Positions 19,412 through 29,928 of a stretch of 64,000 bases of DNA are shown in pieces. The DNA is taken from positions 101,648 through 165,647 of the forward strand of contig NZ_RXIZ01000007.1 of assembly GCF_003987855.1 (NCBI RefSeq), read 5' to 3'. Under the pieces are notes generated by a model, which was not told where the DNA came from, did no database searches, and saw only the letters and a program-made list of their open reading frames with translations. Source of the DNA: Hyphomicrobium sp. Its GTDB lineage: Bacteria; Pseudomonadota; Alphaproteobacteria; Rhizobiales; Hyphomicrobiaceae. The number at the start of each line of letters is the position of its first letter. Position 1 is the first letter of the stretch. A program made the translations under genes and the position numbers.

Positions 19412-20022
19412 GGCACACTTCCCTCGCAGCCTGGCATGCCGATGAAGCGCGGCAGCTGCTTGATACGCTCGACCCAGGACGACACGCCCGGATAGGGTCC
19501 GAGCGGCACGCCGCCTTCCCATCCGAGAGCCACGTATGGCATGCACGCGATATCGGCGATCGTTGGCCGATCCAATGCGAGCCAGTCCCGATCTTGAAGG
19601 TGGCGCTCCATGAGCTCAAGGATAAGAGCAGCTTTCTCGCGCGCCGCCGCGATGTCGAGCTTCATCCCGAACTTGTCGTGCAGTCGCGCATCACCGGGGC
19701 CACGGGGGATCTCGTTTTCGGCCACCATCAGCCATTGCATGACCCGAGCCATCGGCTCAGGGTCAGTTGGCAGCCACGTCTCGCCGCCCCACTTGCGCGC
19801 GATATAAACGAGGATCGCCTGGCTATCTCTCAGGATCAGATTGCCGTCTTCGAGAACGGGCACCTGGCCGAAGGGATTGAGATCAATCAACGGGCTTTGC
19901 TTGTGCGCACCGCTCATAAAGTCAACGGGAACGAGTTCAACCGGCAGGTCGAGCAGGGCGCATAGAAGCCTGACCTTGTAACAATTACCCGAGACGTCGA
20001 GATCATAAAGCTTCATCGCCAT
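19399..20022 (-). CDS. Glutathione S-transferase family protein
   Basis: 207 residues. A thioredoxin-like N-terminal domain (1-80) contains the SGNCYKVRLL helix start with S11 as candidate catalytic residue and the cis-proline turn GQVPVLEDG near 54-62, followed by the glutathione-contact DSQAI (about 69-73). An all-alpha C-terminal domain has the N-capping TIADIACMPY motif near 155. GAGGAG is seven bases before ATG 20022. It overlaps the PNPOx-like gene and lies 120 bases after folP. Confidence 0.9.
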   Translation of the reverse strand: MAMKLYDLDVSGNCYKVRLLCALLDLPVELVPVDFMSGAHKQSPLIDLNPFGQVPVLEDGNLILRDSQAILVYIARKWGGETWLPTDPEPMARVMQWLMVAENEIPRGPGDARLHDKFGMKLDIAAAREKAALILELMERHLQDRDWLALDRPTIADIACMPYVALGWEGGVPLGPYPGVSSWVERIKQLPRFIGMPGCEGSVPCPA

Positions 20023-20142
20023 GGTCCGCTCCTCTTCGCTCATCAATGTCGATGGCGCCGAGATAATGCATTCCAATGGATGGAGGCAGACGGCTATTCC
20101 GACAAGCACCCTTCCGAAATTTGGAAGGCTGAAACCCGAGCC

Positions 20143-21246
20143 TTAGTTGAGCCCTTTCTCGGTCCCGGCGGCGCAGGCCCGCCAAACCTCGATCGCTTGC
20201 TTCGTCTCGGCAACATCGTGCACGCGCACCATTTGTATACCGGCCGCGGCACCCGAGATCGCGCAGGCCAGGGACCCCGGCATGCGATCCTTGGCGCTCT
20301 CCACGTTGCAGAGTTGCCCGATCATCTTCTTGCGGCTGGCGCCAAGCAAAAGCGGAACGCCAAGACCGTGATACAGCGGCAGGCCCGCCATCACTGCCAC
20401 GTTGTGGTGAAGGTGCTTGCCGAACCCGATACCGGGATCAGCGACGATTTTGGCTTTCGGGATGCCAGCGGCAATACAGGCTTGAACCCGGCCCTCGAGA
20501 TAATCGAAAACATCCAGCACCACATCGTCGTACTGCGGATTGTCGTTCATCGTCTTCGGGTCGCCTTGAGCGTGCATGATGATAATTGGCAATCCGGTTT
20601 CGGTCGCGACTTCGAGCGAGTCCGGCTCATGCGTAAACGCCGAGACATCATTGAGGATGTCCGCGCCGGACGCGGCGGCTCGCTTCATCACCTCCGCTTT
20701 GCGCGTGTCGATAGAGATCACGGCATCCGTTCTGGCGCGGAGCCCCTCGATCACTGGAATGACGCGACGGATTTCCTCTTCCGCCGAGACGTAATCAGCC
20801 TGCGGTCGCGTACTCTCTCCGCCGATGTCGAGGATGTCCGCCCCTTCCTCGATCAGCCGTAGCCCATGGTCGATTGCCTCGCGCGCGGACCCGAATTCGC
20901 CGCCGTCCGAAAAGCTGTCCGGCGTCACGTTGATGATGCCCATGATGCGCGGCCGGTCGAGCGAGAGGCCGGCAAGCCTTGCCCGAGGTTCCGAAAGCTC
21001 CTGCAGAATGTCGGCGGCGGCGAGCGCCTCTCGCCCCCAGTCGCCGCTGAAGGCATCACCGAGCACCACGGTTCGGCGCTTTGTTTCAGGCGCACCGCGC
21101 GTCAGCACGTCGAGCGCCGCGAACGACAATCGGCCACCGGCAAGAGGCAGCCCCTTCCATTGGGGAACGTCGGCCTCGTCGATGGCGCGCCGCTCGCCCC
21201 TATCCCAGAAGATGGCGGTAGGTTGCAGGTAGATGGAGCGTTTCAT
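20143..21246 (-). CDS. folP: Dihydropteroate synthase with an N-terminal extension
   Basis: 367 residues, about 90 more than common bacterial DHPS. It joins 6-hydroxymethyl-dihydropterin diphosphate and p-aminobenzoate in folate synthesis. The catalytic TIM-barrel starts near residue 98: GIINVTPDSFSDGG (103-116), DIGGESTRP (140-148), a SIDTRKAEV strand, ADPGIGFGKH and GASRKKMIG. The first 95 residues (with an FWDRGERR stretch) resemble no DHPS part I know and may be a separate domain. It follows ftsH on the same strand, after a terminator. Confidence 0.95.
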   Translation of the reverse strand: MKRSIYLQPTAIFWDRGERRAIDEADVPQWKGLPLAGGRLSFAALDVLTRGAPETKRRTVVLGDAFSGDWGREALAAADILQELSEPRARLAGLSLDRPRIMGIINVTPDSFSDGGEFGSAREAIDHGLRLIEEGADILDIGGESTRPQADYVSAEEEIRRVIPVIEGLRARTDAVISIDTRKAEVMKRAAASGADILNDVSAFTHEPDSLEVATETGLPIIIMHAQGDPKTMNDNPQYDDVVLDVFDYLEGRVQACIAAGIPKAKIVADPGIGFGKHLHHNVAVMAGLPLYHGLGVPLLLGASRKKMIGQLCNVESAKDRMPGSLACAISGAAAGIQMVRVHDVAETKQAIEVWRACAAGTEKGLN

Positions 21247-21280
21247 GTGTGGTGAGTGCCCGAGCGATCAACGATGTCAC

Positions 21281-21312
21281 GAAAAAGCGGCCGCGAAACT
21301 ATCGCGGCCGCT
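21281..21312 (-). terminator. Rho-independent terminator of ftsH
   Basis: Perfect 11-bp stem AGCGGCCGCGA / TCGCGGCCGCT (21286-21296, 21302-21312) with a five-base loop and a T5 tract on the minus strand, located between the ftsH stop and the folP start. Confidence 0.88.
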
Positions 21313-21345
21313 GGAAGATTGATAGCCGACCGTACCAGCCAGCCC

Positions 21346-23295
<1,950 letters not shown>

Positions 23296-23447
23296 CTCTA
23301 TCCTTGATGGCACCAAATGGCGCCAAACGGCACGTGCTCGGCGGCACTAGTGCCCCCAAGGTTGGAGACTAACATAGGGGGCTAGGTAGCGCCGCACAAG
23401 TTCATGCGTTTACCAACCTTTCGGCACATTGGAATAGCCAGCATTCC

Positions 23448-24797
23448 TTAATTTTCAGCCGCGTGAAGGGGCAGCGCCGTCATGCCCTCCGCGTCGAGCC
23501 GAGGTGCATCCAACCGGGCAAATGGGGCAAGAGCGGGGGCTGCAATGAATTCCTCGCCCGCCCAAAATGACGGCACGGCACGGGCCGCCCTCGCCGGCGG
23601 CCTGCGGCCGGGCACAAGGCGGGGTGCGATCATTGCATAACCACGTTCGCCGAGGGGCCGCACTGTCACAAAATCGATGCCTCCAGCCGAGACCGTATCT
23701 AGCGAAAAACGTAAGCGAAACCGCCCATCCCACACGCGCGCCTCACCGCGAAAGAGGCGTGTTTCAAGGCCAGTGAGCCGGCCAAGCTCGCGCCAGACGC
23801 GGATGAAGCGCGGCCCTGTCGAGATCATTGCCCCGCCCAGTGTTGCCGTTGATGACACATCGCGTTGCATACGCGCCACCAGATCTTCGATCTCGGACAG
23901 CTGCGCCGCGGGAGTATCGCCCCCGTATCGCCTGACCAGCCTCTCGATGACGCGCTGCCGCAAGAGCGCAGGACCGCTCTTGAATGCTTGGCGCTCCAAG
24001 CACGCGAAAACTTCATGGCCGAAACTCAACCCGAGCGACGAAACGAAGACGTCTTCGGCGTAGGACAGGGCGTCGCGAGCATCACCCAGACGGCGGGCGG
24101 AAGCAGCAATTGCTTTCGACGACAGTCCTGCTGCCTCGAGCTTGGCAAGATGCGATCGCAGACGCGCCCGCTCAAAGCGCAGATCGATGTTCGTCGGATC
24201 CTGGACGGCATCGACGCCGCGCGCCGCTAACGTCGCGATCAGGCGCGCTTTGGGAAAAGCAAGCAACGGACGTACGAGGGCGATTGGTGAGCCTTCGCTC
24301 AACGGGCGCTCAGAAGGCATTCCTGCCAACCCATCGACACCGGCTCCGCGAGCAAGACGCATCGCAAATGTCTCGACCTGATCGTCGCGATGATGCGCTG
24401 TGGCGACCGCGATGCGTTCTCCGCGCGAACCAAGCAGAGTTCGCGCGTGCTGTTCGAGGAGCCGATAGCGAGCCTCGCGCGCCGCCGCCGGCACGCCAAC
24501 CGAGGGCTTCAAGCCAGTCCAGGTCAGGATGACGTGCGGCAAACCAAGTTCGCCCGCCGCGGCAGCCACCATCTCTGCTTCGTGCCGCGAGGTGGGACGG
24601 AGCGCGTGGTCGACGCTCGCGACCGAAACGACAGGTCCTCCTGCTCGTCCGGCGCGCCACTGAGCAACAAGCAGCATCAGCGCCATGCTGTCCGGACCGC
24701 CCGAAACGGCAAGGATCAGATGATCGAAAGCAGCCAAGCGCTCGAACGCTGCCGCAGCTTCGATAGCGGTGATTTGCTCTGGCAAGTCCTGACGCAC
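23448..24797 (-). CDS. tilS: tRNA(Ile)-lysidine synthase
   Basis: 449 residues. It converts the wobble cytidine of the tRNA-Ile CAU anticodon to lysidine, using ATP and lysine, so that AUA is read as isoleucine. The PP-loop SGGPDS is at 32-37, ATAHHRDDQVETF (about 130-142) carries the HxxDD motif, and RPLLAF and DPTN follow in the usual order. It lies 39 bases after the cpoB gene and before ftsH, the standard order in alphaproteobacteria. Confidence 0.95.
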   Translation of the reverse strand: MRQDLPEQITAIEAAAAFERLAAFDHLILAVSGGPDSMALMLLVAQWRAGRAGGPVVSVASVDHALRPTSRHEAEMVAAAAGELGLPHVILTWTGLKPSVGVPAAAREARYRLLEQHARTLLGSRGERIAVATAHHRDDQVETFAMRLARGAGVDGLAGMPSERPLSEGSPIALVRPLLAFPKARLIATLAARGVDAVQDPTNIDLRFERARLRSHLAKLEAAGLSSKAIAASARRLGDARDALSYAEDVFVSSLGLSFGHEVFACLERQAFKSGPALLRQRVIERLVRRYGGDTPAAQLSEIEDLVARMQRDVSSTATLGGAMISTGPRFIRVWRELGRLTGLETRLFRGEARVWDGRFRLRFSLDTVSAGGIDFVTVRPLGERGYAMIAPRLVPGRRPPARAARAVPSFWAGEEFIAAPALAPFARLDAPRLDAEGMTALPLHAAEN

Positions 24798-24836
24798 GCC
24801 ACGGTTGGCAAGCTCAAACAGAGCCCGCCGCTCCTG

Positions 24837-25883
24837 TTACTGACAACCAACCCGCTGGCGCTCATTTTGCGCGCGGGATCTCACGCTCTGCGGTGCCGTT
24901 GGGAATTTCGAGGCCAGCTCCGCAAATGACGAACAAGCTGCATCTTTTTGCCCAAGCCTGTCGAGTGACATTGCGAGCTTCAGCAGACTGTCAGCCGCTT
25001 TACCGCTCTGCCCGTAATTCTGATAGCCTTTGAGGAAGGCACCGGCTGCTGCCTTGTACTGACCGCGCACGAAATAGGTTTCGCCGAGCCAATACTGTGC
25101 ATTTCCCGATAGCGAGTCATTGGGGAATTTCTTCAGAAAATCGGTAAATGCCGTCTCGGCCGAGCCGTAGTCGCGCTGGAGGAGGTAACCGTACGCCGTC
25201 TCATAGGCTTGCTTGGGATCGCCGCCCGTTTCGGCGCCAGGAGGAAGCGCTGCAGTCGCAACAGGCGCTCCGGGCGCTGCCGCCCCGGCACTTCCGTCAT
25301 TTGCTGGCTGGCCCTGTTTTGGCTGCCCTTGGCTGTTCAAATAACCGCCGATGGCGTCATTCCCGTTGCTCGCTGAAGAAACGGTCGTCGATCCAAATCC
25401 TGGCGCCGACGATTGAGGCGCGCCGGCGCCGCCGTCGGCCGCTGCATCTGTCCCGCCGGAGATTTCGGATTTACGAGACAGGCCGGTGCTACGCAGTTGA
25501 TCCGATAGCTGCTGCACTTGCGCCGACAAGGCGCGCACCTGCGTCTCGAGACTGTCGATGCGCGCGCCATCCGCGCCCCCAGCAGATGGGAACGGAGCGG
25601 CGGCTGCGCCGCCACCACCACCGCCACTTTTCGTTAGAGACTCGAGCGTGCCCACAACGACCTGCATATCGACAAGCTGTTCTTCCAAGGCCTCGACGCG
25701 TGCCTTGAGCGCCGCATCTCCGCCACCCGCGGCGGCAGCGGCGGGGCTGGCCTTGCCCGGCCGCGCTTCATTGGACTGTGCAGCGACAGGAATAGGCGCT
25801 AGCTGCGTCAGGGCGCACGCTGCAGCCAGCACGAGCGTCGCCGACCACACGCCGTTTTGTTTTTTCTCAGCACGCTTGGCCAT
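24837..25883 (-). CDS. cpoB: Tol-Pal accessory protein CpoB/YbgF
   Basis: 348 residues: signal peptide (to about 37, P-V-A-A-Q), a coiled-coil trimerisation helix (about 55-80 and 110-130), a long Gly/Ala/Ser-rich linker, and a C-terminal TPR domain (about 225-345) with AYGYLLQRDYGSAETAF and LSGNAQYWLGETYF. CpoB links outer-membrane constriction by Tol-Pal with peptidoglycan synthesis. A strong GGAGG sits five bases before an in-frame GTG at 25940, which would add 19 residues before the leader; I keep the ATG at 25883 because it gives a normal signal peptide, but the longer form is possible. Confidence 0.9.
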   Translation of the reverse strand: MAKRAEKKQNGVWSATLVLAAACALTQLAPIPVAAQSNEARPGKASPAAAAAGGGDAALKARVEALEEQLVDMQVVVGTLESLTKSGGGGGGAAAAPFPSAGGADGARIDSLETQVRALSAQVQQLSDQLRSTGLSRKSEISGGTDAAADGGAGAPQSSAPGFGSTTVSSASNGNDAIGGYLNSQGQPKQGQPANDGSAGAAAPGAPVATAALPPGAETGGDPKQAYETAYGYLLQRDYGSAETAFTDFLKKFPNDSLSGNAQYWLGETYFVRGQYKAAAGAFLKGYQNYGQSGKAADSLLKLAMSLDRLGQKDAACSSFAELASKFPTAPQSVRSRAQNERQRVGCQ

Positions 25884-26028
25884 GCCCGCCCTGCCCTTCG
25901 TATTGGAAACCGCTGAAACGCGAACCTTGGAGGCTTCCACCTCACCTCCGGCACAACCTACCCCAGCCGGCCGCGCGCCTCCACCTACGATGGGTCGCAG
26001 TCCCCGTTCAACATCTTGCGCTCTCGCG

Positions 26029-26820
26029 CTACTGCGAAATCTGGTTTTCTGACCCGATCAACCCGCCGGATCGGTCAGTCGTGGTCTGCTTCGTCAGACT
26101 GGGGATCTGCTGACTGGACCGCCATCGAGCATCCGAGTGCCAATAGTTGATCAGCACTTCGACATTGCGATTCTGTGCTTCGCAGAGCGGCCCGTCGCAG
26201 AGCGCCACCCGATCCTGGTTGCCCGCAGCCTTAATCTCTATGCGGCCCGGCTGGAGCCCGGCAGCTATCAGTCGATCCCGGACTGTTTGGGCGCGCTGTA
26301 ATGACAGGTTCCGGACCGCGGCTTCATCGCCCTCGCTGTCCGCTCGTCCGATAACCATGACCGACAGATCAGGGCGTGCATTCAACCAGCGCGCCTGCTG
26401 CTCGATCATGCTGCGCGCCCGCCCGCCCAGCGCAGCGCTGTTTTCGGCAAAGAAGACTCGGTCGCCGACATCGAAGAGAAACGCGCGCCTGTACTCAGCC
26501 GTACGCTCTGCCTCGTCGGCTTTCAGCCGTGCGCGGGAATCGGGGTCGAGTTCACCGCGATCCAGGGCTGCGAGCGCCCGTTTGGCTTTCAGCGCCTCCG
26601 GTGAACCTGGGTAGTCGGAGACGACGCGGTCGAGAAGCCGGCGGCCGGAATCGTCGACATGATCGGACAAAGCATCGAGCCCGTCCTCCAGAAGCTCGGC
26701 GGCCGTCTCATCTTCGGAATCACGCTCCTGTGCGCCAAGATGAGGCGCCAACGCTCCCATCACGGTGAGGACGCTACAAATAATGCCGACCGCTACAAAT
26801 GAAGTCCGCAATTTAAACAT
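26029..26820 (-). CDS. Soluble periplasmic Pal-like OmpA-domain protein
   Basis: 263 residues. A signal peptide (about 1-30) without a lipobox cysteine, a short helical, TPR-like part (about 40-90, DRVVSDYPGSPEALKAKRAL) and an OmpA peptidoglycan-binding domain (about 110-228): VFFAENSAAL, VIGRADSEGDEAAVRNLSLQRA and NRNVEVLI with the D and R that bind diaminopimelate. A cysteine pair (C208, C213) mirrors one in Pal. It sits between pal and cpoB on the same strand. It looks like a Pal duplicate that lost its lipid anchor; its task is unknown. Confidence 0.82.
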   Translation of the reverse strand: MFKLRTSFVAVGIICSVLTVMGALAPHLGAQERDSEDETAAELLEDGLDALSDHVDDSGRRLLDRVVSDYPGSPEALKAKRALAALDRGELDPDSRARLKADEAERTAEYRRAFLFDVGDRVFFAENSAALGGRARSMIEQQARWLNARPDLSVMVIGRADSEGDEAAVRNLSLQRAQTVRDRLIAAGLQPGRIEIKAAGNQDRVALCDGPLCEAQNRNVEVLINYWHSDARWRSSQQIPSLTKQTTTDRSGGLIGSENQISQ

Positions 26821-26923
26821 CGAGTACGGCGCCGCATGAATTACACAACGCCGTTATGCTCGGCCAATTAGGCCAAACTTTGCTGAATTGAGATTAGGTT
26901 AAGGCTTCGCGAACGTGTTGCAA

Positions 26924-26954
26924 ATTTGAGCCAACTTCGCGAGTTGGCTCAAAT
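26924..26954 (-). terminator. Hairpin after pal, likely terminator
   Basis: Perfect 13-bp inverted repeat ATTTGAGCCAACT / AGTTGGCTCAAAT around TCGCG. The minus-strand T-tract is weak (AATTTG), so partial termination or mRNA end protection between pal and the Pal-like gene is the likely effect. Confidence 0.6.
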
Positions 26955-26975
26955 CTGGCGAAACATTGCGCCCGC

Positions 26976-27488
26976 CTATCGCTGGCTGACGACGCCGCCG
27001 CTGTTGAGCACGGTCTGCGCGCGTCGATTCTGCGACCAGCACGAGATGTCGTTGCAGACAGCCACCGGGCGTTCCTTGCCGTACGAAATCGTCCGAATGC
27101 GCGCGCCGTTGATTCCGTGCTGAGACAAGAAATTCCGCACCGTCGTGGCGCGTCGGGCGCCAAGCGCAATGTTGTATTCCCGCGTGCCGCGTTCGTCCGC
27201 GTGACCCTCGATCGTAATCGTGTACTGCGGATACTGCTGCAGCCACTGCGATTGCTTCGTGAGCGTCTGTTGCGCTTCCGGCGTGAGGTCCACCGAGTCG
27301 GTCGAGAAGTAGACGATGTCGCCGACATTCTGAGTGAAGTCGCGCTGCGAACCCGGTGTCGCGTTGCCGTACTTGCTGCTGAGCGCATCCGGCTGCATGT
27401 CCTTGTTTGCGCATGCAGCGAGCGTCACCGCAAGAACCGAAACGGCGGCAAGGCGCAGACCTAAGCTCCGCGCGAACGTGGCCATCAT
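26976..27488 (-). CDS. pal: Peptidoglycan-associated lipoprotein Pal
   Basis: 170 residues. Lipoprotein leader with lipobox L-A-A-C26, a short linker, then an OmpA domain (about 50-165): VYFSTDSVDL, IEGHADERGTREYNIALGARRA and NRRAQTVL, with D and R for peptidoglycan binding. Pal is anchored in the outer membrane, binds the wall and TolB, and constricts the outer membrane at division. A C-x5-C pair (CNDISCW) is present. ATG at 27488 has AAGGGA eight bases upstream; a second ATG follows directly. Confidence 0.95.
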   Translation of the reverse strand: MMATFARSLGLRLAAVSVLAVTLAACANKDMQPDALSSKYGNATPGSQRDFTQNVGDIVYFSTDSVDLTPEAQQTLTKQSQWLQQYPQYTITIEGHADERGTREYNIALGARRATTVRNFLSQHGINGARIRTISYGKERPVAVCNDISCWSQNRRAQTVLNSGGVVSQR

Positions 27489-27856
27489 TTCGCTAATCCC
27501 TTCGTATCGATCTCGTCTCTTGCACGAGTCGCATCGCGAATCTTCCGCCAAGAGAAACGGTTTGTCCCTTGTGCCGATAACCGAGCGTTCGGCCCAAAAT
27601 ATGGCCGATTCCACGGAGGGAGCCCCATCTCACTCGCGATACGTTCGTACGATCCGGGAACCCCGCAGCACGCCTCTGCCCGAAACTTCTATCATCGGGA
27701 TTCAAGGTGTGTGTGCGACTAATTTGAATTACGAGCACTTTTCTACGCGGTTTTCCCCGAGTTCCTCGGGCTCACTGAGGATCAACTTGACCCGAAACTC
27801 TTAATCATTCGGTAACGCACTCGAAAATCGAATCGATCGTGCGTGTGAGATGCCCC
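27489..27856. other. Intergenic region upstream of pal, no gene seen
   Basis: About 370 bases between the terminator of the mini-lipoproteins and pal. It must hold the pal promoter, so pal is probably transcribed apart from tolB. No coding frame with a ribosome site, no tRNA and no repeat was found. Confidence 0.45.
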
Positions 27857-27911
27857 AAAAAAGCTCAAGACCGAGATGATGGCACGAAATGCCAACAACT
27901 CGGCCTTGAAG
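27857..27911 (-). terminator. Rho-independent terminator after the mini-lipoprotein pair
   Basis: On the minus strand TTCAAGGCCGAG pairs with CTCGGTCTTGAG (one G-U), an inner TTGGCA/TGCCA hairpin caps it, and a T6 tract follows. It lies 41 bases after the stop of the second lipoprotein. Confidence 0.85.
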
Positions 27912-27951
27912 ATTGGGATGAAAAACGCAGTACTAAGAAGTCAGGGTGCGC

Positions 27952-28077
27952 TTAGCGCGCAACCTGCTCCGAAGCGACGGGCCCGCCGAGTTTCAGCGGC
28001 GTATGTTCTGCTTCACGACGGCAAGCGCCGAGAGCAACAGCAGCCAAAACGGCAGCGAGTACGATTGCGTTCTTCAT
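27952..28077 (-). CDS. 41-residue mini-lipoprotein, copy B
   Basis: ATG at 28077 with AAAGGAG about seven bases upstream; 41 codons and stop TAA. The product has a hydrophobic leader and lipobox L-G-A-C19, then a 22-residue mature tail: CRREAEHTPLKLGGP followed by V-A-S-E-Q-V-A-R. Residues from the lipobox to the GGP are identical to the next gene upstream. Such a short tail can only be an anchored peptide in the envelope. It lies between tolB and pal, with its own terminator. Confidence 0.8.
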   Translation of the reverse strand: MKNAIVLAAVLAAVALGACRREAEHTPLKLGGPVASEQVAR

Positions 28078-28113
28078 TGTAGTCTCCTTTGAGGTCTAGA
28101 TTACGCGCTAAAA

Positions 28114-28248
28114 TTAGCGAGCAACCGAGTCGCTAGCGGTCGGGCCGCCGAGCTTCAAAGGCGTATGCTCAGCTTCGCGACGGCAAGCGCCGAGAGCGAC
28201 AGCCGCAACAACTGCTGACAAAAGGATCAGCCCCTTCACACCCTGCAT
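28114..28248 (-). CDS. 44-residue mini-lipoprotein, copy A
   Basis: CAGGAGAT lies eight bases before the ATG at 28248; an ATG at 28254 is only two bases from that site, so the later start is chosen. The leader runs to lipobox L-G-A-C, and the tail again reads CRREAEHTPLKLGGP, then T-A-S-D-S-V-A-R. The nucleotide sequences of the two copies differ at many third positions, so both are under protein-level selection. The gene stands 36 bases upstream of copy B. Function unknown; the position suggests the Tol-Pal system. Confidence 0.8.
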   Translation of the reverse strand: MQGVKGLILLSAVVAAVALGACRREAEHTPLKLGGPTASDSVAR

Positions 28249-28401
28249 GGTCATATCTCCTGATACGATTCCGGCAAAAGCCGTACTCTGGGGTACCGGG
28301 AGGGCGCTCCCCGATCAAGAACGCAGGCGCTAAATCCCAAGTTTTCCAACCCTATAGATGCGAAAATGCAACGGGCGAGAGTGGGCAAAAGTCAACACTT
28401 T

Positions 28402-28425
28402 TTGGCGCTCCGTTAAGAGCGCCAA
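28402..28425 (-). terminator. Hairpin after tolB
   Basis: Perfect 9-bp stem TTGGCGCTC / GAGCGCCAA with a six-base loop, 80 bases after the tolB stop. No good T-tract on the minus strand, so termination here is probable but not certain. Confidence 0.5.
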
Positions 28426-28504
28426 CGCACTGATTTCGCTCGCACTTACGTTTCGAGCCGAAGTCATCGTTAATATCTTGGGCAGCGCGTTCGTGAAGGA
28501 TTTC

Positions 28505-29845
28505 TTAATTGAGGAGGGGTGACCAAGCCGGGTCCGATGCGAAGGACGGGGTGTCGACCTTTCGCTCGTTGTAGCCGGTGATGTCGACTGAGAAGATTCG
28601 AGCCCCTCCCGCCTCGCCGTTGCTGAGATCACGGAAGAACATGAGCACTCGACCGTTGGGGGCCCAGGTCGGCCCTTCGTTATGGAAGCCCTCGGTCAGC
28701 GTCCGCTCGCCGGAGCCGTCCGGTTTCATCACGCCGATGATGAACTGGCCCCCGGCCTGACGGGTAAAGGCGATGTAGTCGCCGCGCGGCGACCAGACGG
28801 GGGTCGAATAGCTGCCGTCCCCCTGGGAGATCGGATGCGGGTTCGAGCCGTCCGCGTTCATCACCCATAGCTGCTGGCGGCCGCCGCGATCGCTTTCAAA
28901 GACTATCTGGCTTCCGTCCGGTGAATAGCTGGGGCTGGTGTCGATCCCGTTCGACTGGGTCAAGCGGCGGGGCTGCCTGGAACGAAGATCCATTTCGTAG
29001 ATGTCGGACCCGCCGTCCGGCCGGCCAAGGCTCATGATGATCCGCTGACCATCGGGGGAAAATCGTGGCGCGAACGTCATGTTCGGGAAATCACCGACGA
29101 TCTCGCGCTTGCCCGTCTCGAGGTTCATGATGAAGACCCTCGGCTGGTCGCTCGTGTACGACATGTAGGTGATTTCCTGGTTCGTCGGCGAGAACCGGGG
29201 CGTCAGCACGAGTTCGTTGCCCTGGGTGAGAAGGCGAACGTTGGCGCCGTCCTGGTCCATGATCGCCAAGCGCTTCACGCGCCGCTCCTTGGGACCTGTC
29301 TCGTCGACGAACACGATGCGGGTATCGAAGTAGCCCTTTTCGCCGGTTAGGCGCTCGTAGACGCTGTCGGCGATCATATGCCCGATCCGGCGCCAATTGC
29401 GCGAGGCCGTCGAGAACCGCTGACCGGTGAGCTGCTTTCCGCCCGCAACGTCCCAGACGCGAAATTCTGCGCCGACACGGCCGTCGCCGCTGTTCACGAC
29501 CCGGCCAACGACTAGAGCGTCGGCTTGTATCGATCTCCAGTCACCGAACCGGGGCAGAGCGTTGACGTCGCGCACCTGTTCCAGGAATGACGCGTGATCC
29601 AGCGGCCTGAAAAGGCCGGAGCGTTCTAAGTCCGCTTCCACTACGCCAGAAATCTGCTGCGCGAGTTGCTGATCGTCACCGAGAAAGGTTGGGATCGCAA
29701 TCGGGATTGGCGCGATGGTGCCTTCGGTCTGCGTGCCCTTTAGCTGGGCCATAGCCGGCGTTGAGAGCCCCGGAACGAACCAGATCCCCGCGGCGGCGAG
29801 GGCAGCAATGGACAACAGCCGTTTCAGGCGGACTTTCAAGGTCAT
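28505..29845 (-). CDS. tolB: Tol-Pal system periplasmic protein TolB
   Basis: 446 residues. Signal peptide 1-33 (A-M-A-Q cleavage), an N-terminal domain with [12 protein letters not shown], and a C-terminal beta-propeller with repeated blocks such as [22 protein letters not shown] and [11 protein letters not shown]. TolB shuttles between Pal at the outer membrane and TolA at the inner membrane. I chose the ATG at 29845 because the leader then starts MTLKVRLKR; 24 more in-frame residues exist upstream. It follows tolA by 83 bases. Confidence 0.95.
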   Translation of the reverse strand: MTLKVRLKRLLSIAALAAAGIWFVPGLSTPAMAQLKGTQTEGTIAPIPIAIPTFLGDDQQLAQQISGVVEADLERSGLFRPLDHASFLEQVRDVNALPRFGDWRSIQADALVVGRVVNSGDGRVGAEFRVWDVAGGKQLTGQRFSTASRNWRRIGHMIADSVYERLTGEKGYFDTRIVFVDETGPKERRVKRLAIMDQDGANVRLLTQGNELVLTPRFSPTNQEITYMSYTSDQPRVFIMNLETGKREIVGDFPNMTFAPRFSPDGQRIIMSLGRPDGGSDIYEMDLRSRQPRRLTQSNGIDTSPSYSPDGSQIVFESDRGGRQQLWVMNADGSNPHPISQGDGSYSTPVWSPRGDYIAFTRQAGGQFIIGVMKPDGSGERTLTEGFHNEGPTWAPNGRVLMFFRDLSNGEAGGARIFSVDITGYNERKVDTPSFASDPAWSPLLN

Positions 29846-29928
29846 GAAGGCTCTCTCATGCGTTCCGTCGGCGTCGGGGTAGAGGTTGTGACTTCGCTTC
29901 GCGGTCGATTGAAGCATCTTTTAGGCGA

